Shown piece by piece: positions 35,361-45,485 of a DNA stretch of 64,000 nucleotides. A program made the translations under genes and the position numbers. The stretch is from assembly GCA_013399305.1 (NCBI GenBank), contig VXAI01000195.1, positions 267,926 to 331,925 on the forward strand, given 5' to 3'. The notes below the pieces were generated by a model. It had not been told where the DNA came from and did not search any database. It was given only the letters and a program-made list of their open reading frames with translations. Origin of the DNA: Rostratula benghalensis. Taxonomy: Eukaryota > Chordata > Aves > Charadriiformes > Rostratulidae. Every line of letters begins with the position of its first letter. The first letter of the stretch is position 1.

Positions 35361-36072
35361 CTACAAGGCCAAGTGCAAGGACCTGCACATGGATCAGGGC
35401 AATACCAAGCATGAATCCAGGCTGGAGAGCAGCCCTGAGGAAAAAGACCTGGGAACGTTGGCAGATGAGAAGATCCAAAGAAGCCAGCAATGTGTGCTGG
35501 CAGCCCAGAAAACCTCCACAGTGTGGCCCCTCCGCACTGCTCTGGGGAGATTCCCCTGTACTGCTGTCTCCAGCTCTGGGGCCACCAACAGCAGAAGGAC
35601 ATGGAACTGCTGGAATGGGTTGAGAAGAAGCCACAGAGATGCTGTGATGGCTGGAGCCCCTCTGCTGTGAGGACAGGCTGAGAGAGTTGGGGGGGTTCAG
35701 CCTGGAGAAAAGTAAGTTCCGGAGAGACCTTGGAGCCCCTTCCAGTCCCTAAAGGGGCTCCAGAAAAGTTGGGGAGAGACTCCTGATCAGGGAGGGGAGC
35801 CATAGAATGAAGGGGAAGGGTTTGACACTGAAAGAGGGGAGATTGAGATGAGATGTGGGGAAGAACTTCTTTGCCATGAGGGTGGTGAGAGCCTGGCCCA
35901 GGTTGCCCAGAGAAGCTGTGGCTGCCCCATCCCTGGAGGGGTTCAAGGCCAGGTTGGATGGGGCTTGGAGCAATGTGGGCTGGTGGGAGGTGTCTCTACC
36001 CAGAGTGAGGGTGGGCTTTAAGGTCCCTTCCAACCCCGAAGCATTCTCCAAGTCTATGATTCTCTGATTCTG
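35361..36072 (+). mobile_element. CR1 LINE 3' end (group B), longest 5' extent in the window
   Basis: Begins in the ORF2 region 'KAKCKDLHMDQG', continues through 'ESSPEEKDLGTLADEKI' and 'QQCVLAAQK', and runs to the 3' end 'tctatgattctctgattctg'. After 'gcccagaaaacc' it jumps to sequence normally found about 60-70 bp further on, so the block equivalent to '[16 protein letters not shown]' is missing, an internal deletion. The ORF2 tail '[20 protein letters not shown]' is intact. Several frameshifts make it non-functional. Confidence 0.94.
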
Positions 36073-37454
36073 CTGACAGTTATCTGCAAGTGGCTGGCTA
36101 CAATGCAAGATGTTGTCTCTGCCCTTCCACCTGGGGGGCTGGTGTGCTTTTTGCAGACAGGTTCTGATGTCTAAATACAGACATCCCCCTGATGTCTAAA
36201 TACAGACTGTTCCTGCATTATCAGTGAACACAGGCTCCCTGCACAAAAGGATAAAAAAAAAAATAAAAATTGAGCATGAACATGTATTTAAGCAAACAGC
36301 TCAAAACCAGCAGTTTTGCAGGACTGGGTTTATCTGCTGCTGGCAGGCTGGTGTGTTGCCATCAGGAAGGATTGCAGGGGAGCAGGAACTGGAGGCCTCC
36401 GTGGAGTCAGGCTCCCCTTTCTGCTGGGTGCAACACAACTAACGAGACTGTCCTCACCTCAACAAACTGTGCATTAAAAAAATAAAGTAAGTATTGGAGG
36501 GGGAAAAAAGGAGGTGCAGGAGTGCAGAGACGTGCCCAAGAACATCCACCCATCAGTGGTATGGACAGCCCCAGCCTTGTGTGCTGCTCTTTCCTGGTCC
36601 TTGAATGATGCATCCCCTGAGGTGCTCCCTTTCTAAGCTCAGAAACTCCACAGACTCCTCCTGACAAGGACAGAACAATCCTGCTAGGGAACAGCAGATG
36701 ATATTTTCAGCTCTGGAAGACTTGGTATAATGTATATCTTCATTTGGTATGCACGGTTTAGCAAGGGATATTTATTGCTGGGGCCACTGTCTGGTCCCAG
36801 CACAGAGCTTGTGCATTTGTGGAGCACCAGACACGGTGTGTAATGGAGGACGAGGGCTGGTCACTCTGCCCTTCACAGGGCATCTTCATCCATCCCATTA
36901 TTTCCTCCTCGGGTCTCTTCCAGCATCCCCAGTGCTGCCGAGGAGGAATCACAGCTCACAAGGAATTACGAGGAAGTCACTTCGTCCCCCTATAAATCAT
37001 TAGTTTTAATCACATGAAGAAATAACAGACTCCACGGCACACTAGCCTTCGCCCATCAGACAGAGTGTCCTTGCAGATGCAATGACTAGACTCGCCCTCC
37101 TTGGAGATATTTGCAGTATTTTGCCGTGTTCTGGAACAAGGAAGGATTTTCCTCCCACTGCTGGATATTTCTAACTTTCTACCAAAAGAGGTTTCTTGCT
37201 CTTGGAGTAAATTATTTCCCCTTGGTCTCTACCTGCCAAAGTCTTGCCCTGAAATCAAGGAAACTGCCTGTAGGAGAAGATGCTGTTGTGTGGAAGCCTG
37301 CAAGAAAACATTTACGTTTTGCTTTGCTGTTTCAGATTGGTGGACAGGAGAATTTTAGAGAGGAAACCACCAAGGAAAATCTTGCATCATCACAGCTGAT
37401 GGTCTGATGCACCCCGTATTGCACAGGAGTGTCAGGAATACTGTCATGGCATGG
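36073..37454. other. unique non-coding DNA
   Basis: No gene recognised. A small tandem repeat at 36164-36207 contains 'ctgatgtctaaatacagac' twice, 25 bp apart. An A-rich run lies at 36251-36266. Confidence 0.5.
36164..36207 (+). repeat. short tandem repeat, 25-bp period, 1.8 copies
   Basis: 'ctgatgtctaaatacagac' occurs at 36164 and again at 36189 with no change; the six bases after the first copy complete the 25-bp unit. Confidence 0.85.
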
Positions 37455-37710
37455 GAGTGCCCTGAAAACAGGACAAGAGGCAGCGGGAACAAACTTGAAC
37501 CTAAGAAGTTCCATCGCAACTTGAGGAAGAGCTTTATTGTAAGGGTGGCAGAGCCCTGGAAGAGGCTGCCCAGAGAGGTGGTGGAGTCTCTGTCTCTGGA
37601 GATATTCAAACCCCACCTGGATGTGTTCCTGTGTAACCTGCTCTTGGGTGGCCTTGCTTTGGCAGGGGGGTTGGACTGGATGATCTCCAGAGGTCCCTTC
37701 CAACCCTATA
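37455..37710 (+). mobile_element. CR1 LINE 3' end (group A)
   Basis: Contains 'ggacaagaggcagcggg', 'gaggctgcccagagaggtgg', 'ttggactggatgatctcc' and 'agaggtcccttccaaccc'. It ends abruptly at about 37710, where the 3' repeat of an oppositely oriented CR1 starts, so two copies meet tail to tail. Confidence 0.93.
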
Positions 37711-37867
37711 TCATAGAATCGTAGAATCACAGAATCATAGAATTGTCTTGTCTGGAAAGGACCTTTGTGATCATCTGGTCCAACCATCAATGTAACTGAT
37801 AAAAAACCACAAACGAAAAAACAACAACCAATGACCTGCCACTAAATCACATCACTAAGCACTATGT
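37711..37867 (-). mobile_element. CR1 LINE (group C), 3' part of an interrupted copy
   Basis: Starts with several ATAGAATC/ACAGAATC repeats (the reversed 3' repeat), then 'ggacctttgtgatcatc' and 'tccaaccatcaatg', and runs to 'aagcactatgt'. The uninterrupted relative at 50781-51053 continues from the same point as 'aagcactgtgtcaaccc', and that continuation is found here only at 38171, after the inserted copy. Confidence 0.92.
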
Positions 37868-38176
37868 TGAGAGCTGGAGAGGGACTCTTTGTCAGGAAGT
37901 GTAGTGACAGGACAAGGGGTAACGGCTATAAATTGGAAGAGGGGAGGTTTAGGTGAGATACCAGAAAGAAATTCTTTCCTGTGAGGGTGGTGAGAGCCTG
38001 GCCCAGGTTGCCCAGGGAAGTTGTGGATGCCCCATCCCTGGAAGTGTTCAAGGCCAGGCTGGATGGGGCTTTGAGCAACCTGGTGTGGTGGGAGGTGTCC
38101 CTGCCCAGGACAAAGAGGTTGGAACTTGATGATCTTTAAGGTCCCTTCCAACTCTAACCATTCTATGATTCTATGT
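37868..38176 (+). mobile_element. CR1 LINE (group B) nested inside another CR1
   Basis: A 5'-truncated plus-strand copy ('gagctggagagggactc' to 'cattctatgattctatg') sits exactly inside the minus-strand group C copy. CTATGT occurs at 37862-37867 and at 38171-38176 and fits a 6-bp target duplication, though the second also overlaps the CR1 3' repeat. The insertion shows that group B was active after the group C host copy had landed. Confidence 0.93.
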
Positions 38177-38741
38177 CAACCTGTCTTTTCAGTCTCTCCA
38201 GGGATGGTGGCCTTAATGGATGGTGGCCTCAACCCCTTCCCTGGGCAGCCCATTCCAAGGCATAAGAAACCTTTCTGTGTAAACATTTCTCTTGATCTCC
38301 AATCTGAACCTCCCCTGGTGCAACTTGAGGCCATTTCCTCGTGTCCCATCACCTGTTCCTTGGGAGAAGAGACCAATCCTCTCTGGCTACTCCCTCCTTT
38401 CAGTGAGTTGGAGAGAGCCAGAAGGTCTCTCCTCAGCCTCCTTTTCTCCAGGCTCCCAGCTGGAGAGAGCTCCCTCGGCCTCTCCTCACAGGACTTGTGC
38501 TCCAGACCCCTCACCAGCTCCATTGCCCTTCTTTGGACCTGCTCCAGCCCCTCAATGTCTTTTTTTGTGGTAAGTGGTCAAAAACTGTACACAGCCCTTG
38601 AGATGGGGTCTCACCAGTGCCCAGTACAGGAGGACAATCAATTCCTGAGTCTTACTCACCACACTGTTCCTGATCCAGGCCAGGATGCTGTTGGCTTTCT
38701 TGGCCACCTGGGCACACTGCTGGCTCATGTTCAGCCCACAG
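38177..38741 (-). mobile_element. CR1 LINE (group C), 5' part of the interrupted copy
   Basis: Continues the copy at 37711-37867 in the same orientation. On the minus strand it encodes the ORF2 C-terminal region '[14 protein letters not shown]', '[12 protein letters not shown]' and, further 5', '[20 protein letters not shown]' with a following frame for '[14 protein letters not shown]'. The total host copy is about 720 bp without the insert. It ends near 38741, where a short ATTCTGTG pair at 38752-38766 hints at another, almost lost plus-strand CR1 tail. Confidence 0.93.
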
Positions 38742-41700
38742 CCAATATCATTCTGTGATTCTGTGAATAACATGGTTCCAGGGTGAAGTTGTGGATGAGC
38801 TATTGAAGCTGGTGGAAACTGGATGAAGACTTGGCATGCTGAGGAAGAAAATTCTGCCATGTGGTGGCACGTCTGCTCAGGTCGGCTTAGTCATACACCC
38901 CAAACTAAAATCACATGCCTAAAACCACTGAGATCACATAAAAAGCCTTTGCTGTCCACATCCCTAGACCAACCTTGGGTATCAGTTGATAATCTTCCTC
39001 TCTTGCTTCTAGCAAGGGGGCAATATGCATTTATGGCTTTAATCAAAACCCCGAGGTCAGCGTGAGACGAGAAGAAGCTCTCTCTGGCTCAAGCCTGGAG
39101 TGTGGGAAGAGGGAGGAAGCACAAGCCTGCTCAGTGTGACTGGACCAAAAGCAAAATCCAGATGTCTTCTTCCCAGCCATCGTGCCCCACGACCATCCTT
39201 CCCACCGCTGCTTCTCCTGCTCATGAAGGAGACAGGGACCATCTTCTCTCCCTCTTGTTTTGCAAAGCGCCTTCAATTGCCAGCGTTGCAAATGGTCCTT
39301 TTACAGAACTGTTTTCAATTTGCTCTTCCGTTTCTCCATACATCAATTTTTTTTTTTTTTGTTTCTCTGTGGTTTCACAGGGATGTATATGGGATTATGA
39401 ATAAGGCATTGTGAGCTGAACTGAATGTGTTATTTAATGAACTGTATGAAATATTAAACTATGCCTGACATGAAGCATGGTGAATTCTGTAAGAAATAAT
39501 ATATTACACTTGGGGAGGACTGAAGATAATCAAATATAATGAATGAATTTAGAACCAGGACACACAAAGCTTAGAGAAGTTAAGTTTTGTTCGTCTCGAG
39601 CCTGAATTATATGTGACGACCGTTCAAGGCAGGTTCTTGCACCGCATGTTTTCTCCTGTTGTGAATGACATTATTGTATTTTTCCATTTAACATAAATCC
39701 ATTTTTCGGAAGGCTGCTTCCACCCGAATGGCATTGGCAGATCCCATTAATCATGGTGCTCTCAATCACTCAGAATTATTTAGAGCCTCTTTTGTGTGTC
39801 TCTGGCTCTTTCCTCATTCCTGATTAATCTTAAACTAAACCAACTAAATAAATAAAACTGCAAGGATCCAAAAACTATCCCTGCAAAGATCTTATTTAAG
39901 CGAGACACATCTTGACAATTTAGGAGTTAATACCGTGCAGGTTGGGAAATTTCTGCTGCCAGAGATTTCAGGAGGAAGCTTTTTGGTGCAAAGCAGGAGG
40001 CTCTGTTTGGGAAGGAAAAGTACCTCCGAGGGGCTCAGCCTTCTCCATTTTGGGATCTTTCCCCTCAGGCATAGCTCACCCCATTTGGTTCTCAGCCTCT
40101 TCAATGTCTACAAGAGACACCTGATGAGCCACAGTGGCCATCTACCGCAGGGTGGCTTGTGCCATCCACGTGCCCTGGCCAACTGCAAGGATGAGGCATG
40201 GAGACAGGTCTACTTTTGGGCTCTATTCTGGGTTTCCACGCCAGGGCTGGATGCCAAACTGAGCCAACGCACTCAAGAAATGCAAGAGAACACCGCTGCT
40301 CAGGCACTTCTATACCTCTCCGTTTCCCAGGTGACAATTGCTATAGCAGTGCCACCCCCTGCCACCTGCGAGGAGCCAGCTACACCCCAGCAAAGCCAGC
40401 CCTCCAGGTGCTTCTCCAGCAAAAAACCAGTAGAGCACTGGCCAGACGCTTCCACGTGCAAAGATGCTGCTGTTTCCAGAGCCAGAGCAGTGATGGTGAA
40501 GAGGTGACGGGTTCTAAAGCTGGCAGATTTAAAGCTGGCAGAATTAGCCCACCTGCGGGGCTGCGCACCAAGCACCCCGCCAGCAGAGCCAGCCTCCTGG
40601 CCAGAGGCATACCTGGAGTTGAGGAGAACTGGAAACAGTCATTAAATTCCCAGTGTCATGGCCAGGGTATGCCATAGTAAGGAAGATTGATGTAATGTTC
40701 ACGTGTTCGAGGGAGTCTTCCCTTGAGAGAAATCCCAGGCTGCTTGATGAAGCATGCCAGCAGCACACATCCATACGTTAACCTGAGTCCTGCACCTTCA
40801 TGTTAGCTAGCAAGGTGTTTTTATTGCTGTTACTCACATGCATATTTGGGGCTCAGAAATAATGTCTACATGAACCACAGACATCAAAACCTCCCTGTGT
40901 TTCGAGTTACTCGGCACCCCCTTGGTGCACTACTGTCTGTGAGGATGCTGCGTGCTGCCCGAGGAGCCAGCTCAGCCTCAGCCAGCAGCACGGGGTAAAT
41001 TATGTGCCCCAATATACCCCCAGGTTTGGGGTATTAGGGCTGAAATAAAGACACGGTGTTGGGCAAAACTCCGAGGACTGCTTTAACTGTGCTTCGCGGG
41101 GCTGAGCTCTGACAGAGGGCATCTGCTCTGCCTCCCCTCCCAGGGTGTGACATCCCTGTGCTGCTCGGCTGGCTTTGGCTCTTGCTAATGAACTAATTGA
41201 TTCAGCTTTGCTATCCGGAGCTCTGAGTAATTTCAATATTGAACCCCAGCTGTAATTAATTCAGTCAATACAGTCAACACAGGCTGTGGGCATCACAGGG
41301 ATGCCGGTGCCAGGCAGCTGGAGTGCCCCGCGACCAGGCTGAGAGCAGGGGGGACACACTGTGTATGGCCCCCAGGTGGGGCAGACACCCCAGGAGAACT
41401 TGGCTGGGTCATCAAGGACTCTTATCAACTCAAAAAACATCCACAGGACCTCAAAGGATCTAGCGCCGATCCATCAGCCACCGTCACCTGGAATAAATGA
41501 GCGCATGCTTCATTCGGAGTAGTGATTTTAGAGTTTGGACACAAAATAATTTACGATGCAAGAGCTTAATAGCCCTGAAATGGGGGCAAAAGGCAAGTGC
41601 TCTCCATGGGAACACCCAGCCGTTCCCCAGTTGCCAACTAAGGGGATTGTCCCAGGCTGCCTGCTGCTGGAACATGAGGCCACCCTGGGCATCCGGGAAG

Positions 41701-42536
41701 GCAGGAATGGAGCCAAACGAGAATCTGCTGTGTCTGGAATATTATACCTGAGCCAGGAGATGGGTTTTCTGGAGCCTTGTGAAATCCTGGGTGATGAGGG
41801 CAGGGGAGTGACAGCATCACGCGTTGTTTGGAGCAGCCCGGCGAGGAAGCCAGGAAGGAGGAAGGACTTTTTGTGCCGGGAGACATAAAGGCTGCTAATA
41901 AATAATAGAGGGCAGTGTTATTACTTTTTTATCTTACAAAGTCAGACCAGCTTATGAAACCCAGACTGGAGCAGAATGCTAATTGGCGAGACTTGGCAGG
42001 ATGAAGTTATCCCTCCTGATGCACACAAGAGTTAACTGGAGCCTAAAGGAGAGGAGCCTCCCTCCCCCAGAGCCTGTCTCTCCACACATGACTCTGCTCC
42101 TATCCCGGAGCTCGCCTGGCCAGTTCCTTCCCCAATTAGTGTTCCTCTGATAAATGCCAAGGACACAAGGTGAGTCTTGAAACGCAGGGGACCTCTGGCT
42201 GGAGCTAAGCACAGCACATGTGCTGAACAAGACATGGTCCTGCTCCTGCACCATGTGAAACCACCATGGGAAGAGTCAGCATCAGAGACCTGGGCACCCA
42301 TCTGCCCCTTATTTAGCCATGACTGATGCTTCATCTCTTTGCCCTCTGTACTAAAGAGGACAGGTGGTTTCTGGGGCCAAGGATGGTAAGCATCATGGCT
42401 GGAGGGTGGTGCCTGGGCTCATGTGTGCTACACAGAGCCCTGGGCTTCCCTCACATCGTGCTGGGGTGCCAAGACTCCTGAAGTCTCCTGCAAGTGAAAT
42501 GCACTTACCAAGTACGCAAGTGAAAAGCAATTCAAT
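38742..42536. other. unique non-coding DNA, 3.8 kb
   Basis: No gene recognised. Features seen are a 14-T run near 39347-39360, an AT-rich low-repeat part at 39400-39920, and a TAAT/ATTA-rich part at 41185-41280. The 190-codon frame at 39935-40507 overlaps other frames on both strands and shows no domain. Confidence 0.45.
41185..41280. other. candidate conserved non-coding block with AATTAATTCAG words
   Basis: Contains 'ctaatgaactaattgattc' and 'tgtaattaattcagtcaata', giving several TAAT/ATTA cores in under 100 bp. This resembles homeodomain-rich enhancer sequence, but AT richness alone can produce it. Confidence 0.2.
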
Positions 42537-43080
42537 AAAAACAAGAAGGACATGGAGGGGCTGGAGCATGTCCAGAGGAGAGCTACCAACCTGGTGAGTG
42601 GTCTGGAGAACAAGTCCTGTGAGGAGAGGCTGAGGGATCTGGGCATGGTTAGTTTGGAGAAGAGGAGGCTGAGGGGAGACCTCCTTGTCCTCTACAACTC
42701 CCTGACAGGAGGGTGTAGAGAGGTGGGTGGTGGTCTCTTCTCCCAAGGGAATGATGACAGGACCAGAGGAAACAGCCTGAAGTTGCAGCAGGGGAGGTTT
42801 AGACTGGATATCAGGAAGAATGACTTGACTGAGAGAGTGGTCAGGCACTGGAAGAGCCTGCCCAGGGAGATGGTGGAGTCACCATCCCTGGAGGGATGTC
42901 AGGAAGGTGTAGATGTGGCACTTCAGGGCATGCTTTAGTGGCTGAGATTGTTTGGTATGGTGGCTGTTGTTATGGTGGGGGTTTTTTGGGTGTGGGGTTG
43001 TCAGTGTGTGGTGGTGGGGATTTTTGTTTTGTTATGCTTTTTTGTTACGGATGGACTCATGAAGTTTCTGTGACTCTGTA
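42537..43080 (+). mobile_element. CR1 LINE 3' end (group C)
   Basis: About 390 bp stay open as an ORF2 C-terminus: '[16 protein letters not shown]', '[20 protein letters not shown]' and '[19 protein letters not shown]'. The 3' UTR that follows is unusual: a GT-rich stretch at about 42950-43050, and the end 'tggactcatgaagtttctg' plus 'tgactctg' without the usual 'ggtcccttccaacc' box. The box seems deleted or replaced. Dead copy. Confidence 0.9.
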
Positions 43081-45415
43081 ATGCTTCTTTAGCTTTCTCA
43101 GGTGTAGAGGAGCAAGCAGGTCAACAGAGTGGCTGGGAGGAGAGGTAGTGCAGTTTGGCAGGCGGTGGCAGGCAAGGCTGGGAAGCAGAAAGCAAGCAAA
43201 TGGTGAACCATTTGGGATGAGAAAGCTTCACAGTTTAATTTTCCAAGGGTAAAATATTATTTTCCAGCTTTCAGACTCCAGTGCAGGATGTGGCCCTCCA
43301 GCTCACACACCTTTCATCACACCGGCTGATTTTTCAGATAATTCCCCAAGACTTGTTAGTGATAAATCACTATTGAAGTGTGCTATTTACAGATGGGAAA
43401 AGGCGCTATATTAAGACTCCACAGAGAGCAAAACAGTCTGTTTATTTGCAATAGGAGGCACATTGGATCCCTGGCAGTGTCACCTTTGCCGCTGTGCCAG
43501 CGCTGGCTGCGGGGACTGTCCTTTCATGGCAGGATTGTCCTCTCTCTACACACTTGGAGATGGCAGCACCAGCCATTTTCATGGCAGCATCTCCCCGCCG
43601 GTGCAAAGAGAAGCTGTGGGTGATGTTGGCAGAGGAGAGAGGGTGTACGGGCTTGTTATGTGACTGCAGCTAGCCCAGGGGGCCAGTACTTAGGCCACAG
43701 TGCTGGCCTCATGGTCCAGTCTATAGGAGTCCCCAAGAGTCCTTTCCTGGCCCTGCACGTGCCTGAGGGATGTCCCAGGCTCCCCGCACGGATGCTCTCC
43801 ACTCTCTGCCTTGAGACACGGACTGATGCCAGCTGCAGGGAGACTTGTCTGTCTGCCCAGAGAAATTACAGGGAGAGTATCGAAGCCCTGTCACCCTCTG
43901 AATGATTTTGCCTTTTGCCTTTGTAAGCAGGGCACACGTAAGCTGGCAGGATGATTTTTCTAATTATTAGATTTTACCGGAAATCGATAAGCAAAGAAGA
44001 TGATTTTTTTTTTTGGTCCTCCATAGCTCTTCTTGCAGGTATTGCAAAACCCACCCCGAGCCTCTCCCAGTGCCGTGGTGGATGGCCCATGTCTGACTCT
44101 GCTCAGGGTGTCTGCTGGCAGGTGGGGTTGGATGAAGTCATGAGTATGGGGACGGGGTTAACCCTGACGTGAAGATGAAGCCCAATTATCCACTAAGCTC
44201 TGCAGGAATTTGGGATGCTGGATTCCCTACAATCCCCACCACCTCCTCAGGAGGACTAACACTCATCTCGCCCTGAGCGCTGCCTGAATTGCCTCTTAAT
44301 TTCAGCCTTGTCGAGACAAGAGCTAAATGAAGAGCCATTTTCTATTTGAAGGAGTGCTATAAGAGAGAGGTAGGCCCTCCTCAGCCCACAGCTCCAGGCA
44401 GCTCATTAGCAGGGCCAGCGAGCTCAGCAGCCATCCCAGCTCTGGTGGCAGGCTGGAGCATCCATGGGCTGCATCCCAGCACCACTGGTCACACAGTGGT
44501 GAGAGGAGATGAAGGATAATCCATCCCCAGTCCTCTGGCATGATTGTGTTGCAAAGCGTTAGGCTTCCTAGAGGTCAATAAGTATATATGACCATTCTTC
44601 ATCGTACTGCAAAGAACAGCCATTCCCCAAAAAATCTCAATGTATATTGGGGGGAAAAAAGCCCAACAAAACCCAACCAACAACAAAACCCACTCTGTCT
44701 CGAAAATCTAGCTTCTCTCTATGCCGAAGCAGCAGAAGAAAACAGTGGAAGAGAAGCAATTAGGGAAGGAGGCAAGCCATGAGCAGCGCTCAGTGCAGCG
44801 AAACCCACGCGAAGGCACTCGCCCCGCTGGCTGGGACCCCCGGGGCTTGCTCCTGCTCACCCCGGCTACCTGGGGAATGCCAAGTCCTTGGGTGAGGAAC
44901 ACGGATTACAAAGAGACCTTGTGAAGAAAAGAAAAAAAAAAAAAGAAAGGCTGGGCTGATTGAAACAAACCTGAAGTGAATAAATTAGTGGGGGAGCGGA
45001 AACGAGTAGCTGGAATTACACCGGAGCGTTACATAAAAGCAGCTGACGTCTCACTCTTGCAATTAATTCAGACTGGGCTGAGCTGGGGCTTTGGGGAAGA
45101 ATAACTGGTGGGCGGGAGTGAGAGGGAAGAATAAGCAGCTGGGTACTGAGCTGGAGGGTGGGGTGTAGCCCTGGTCCTTATTGGGCCTGGGTGTAATGAG
45201 CAGAATCGTGCAGGACTTGTAAGAACACATTGGTGAAACCCCCGGTTTGGGGAGGGGGGGGTGGCAGAAATAAAGAGAGGGGGCACAGAGCAGAAACCCA
45301 GCAGGGGAGGCATGCTCGCCCCTCTCTGCTGGCCCCTTGGCTGACACCCGGAGTTTTCTCCGTTTTCCCCCATTCTGGAACAGGGACTGCCTAAGGGCGA
45401 GCTCAGGATTTGGCT

Positions 45416-45485
45416 GGAAGGGATGCGGGGAACCGGGGCTGGAAGAGACCTCCTGGGTCACCGAGCCCCTGCCCTGCTCTTGCAG
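45416..45485 (-). mobile_element. possible very old CR1 3' fragment
   Basis: The wording 'ctggaagagacctcctgg', 'gtcaccgagcccctgcc' resembles the reversed CR1 3' UTR ('ctggaagggacctc...gtcat...cccctgcc'). The match is short and lacks the terminal repeat, so this is uncertain. Confidence 0.3.
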
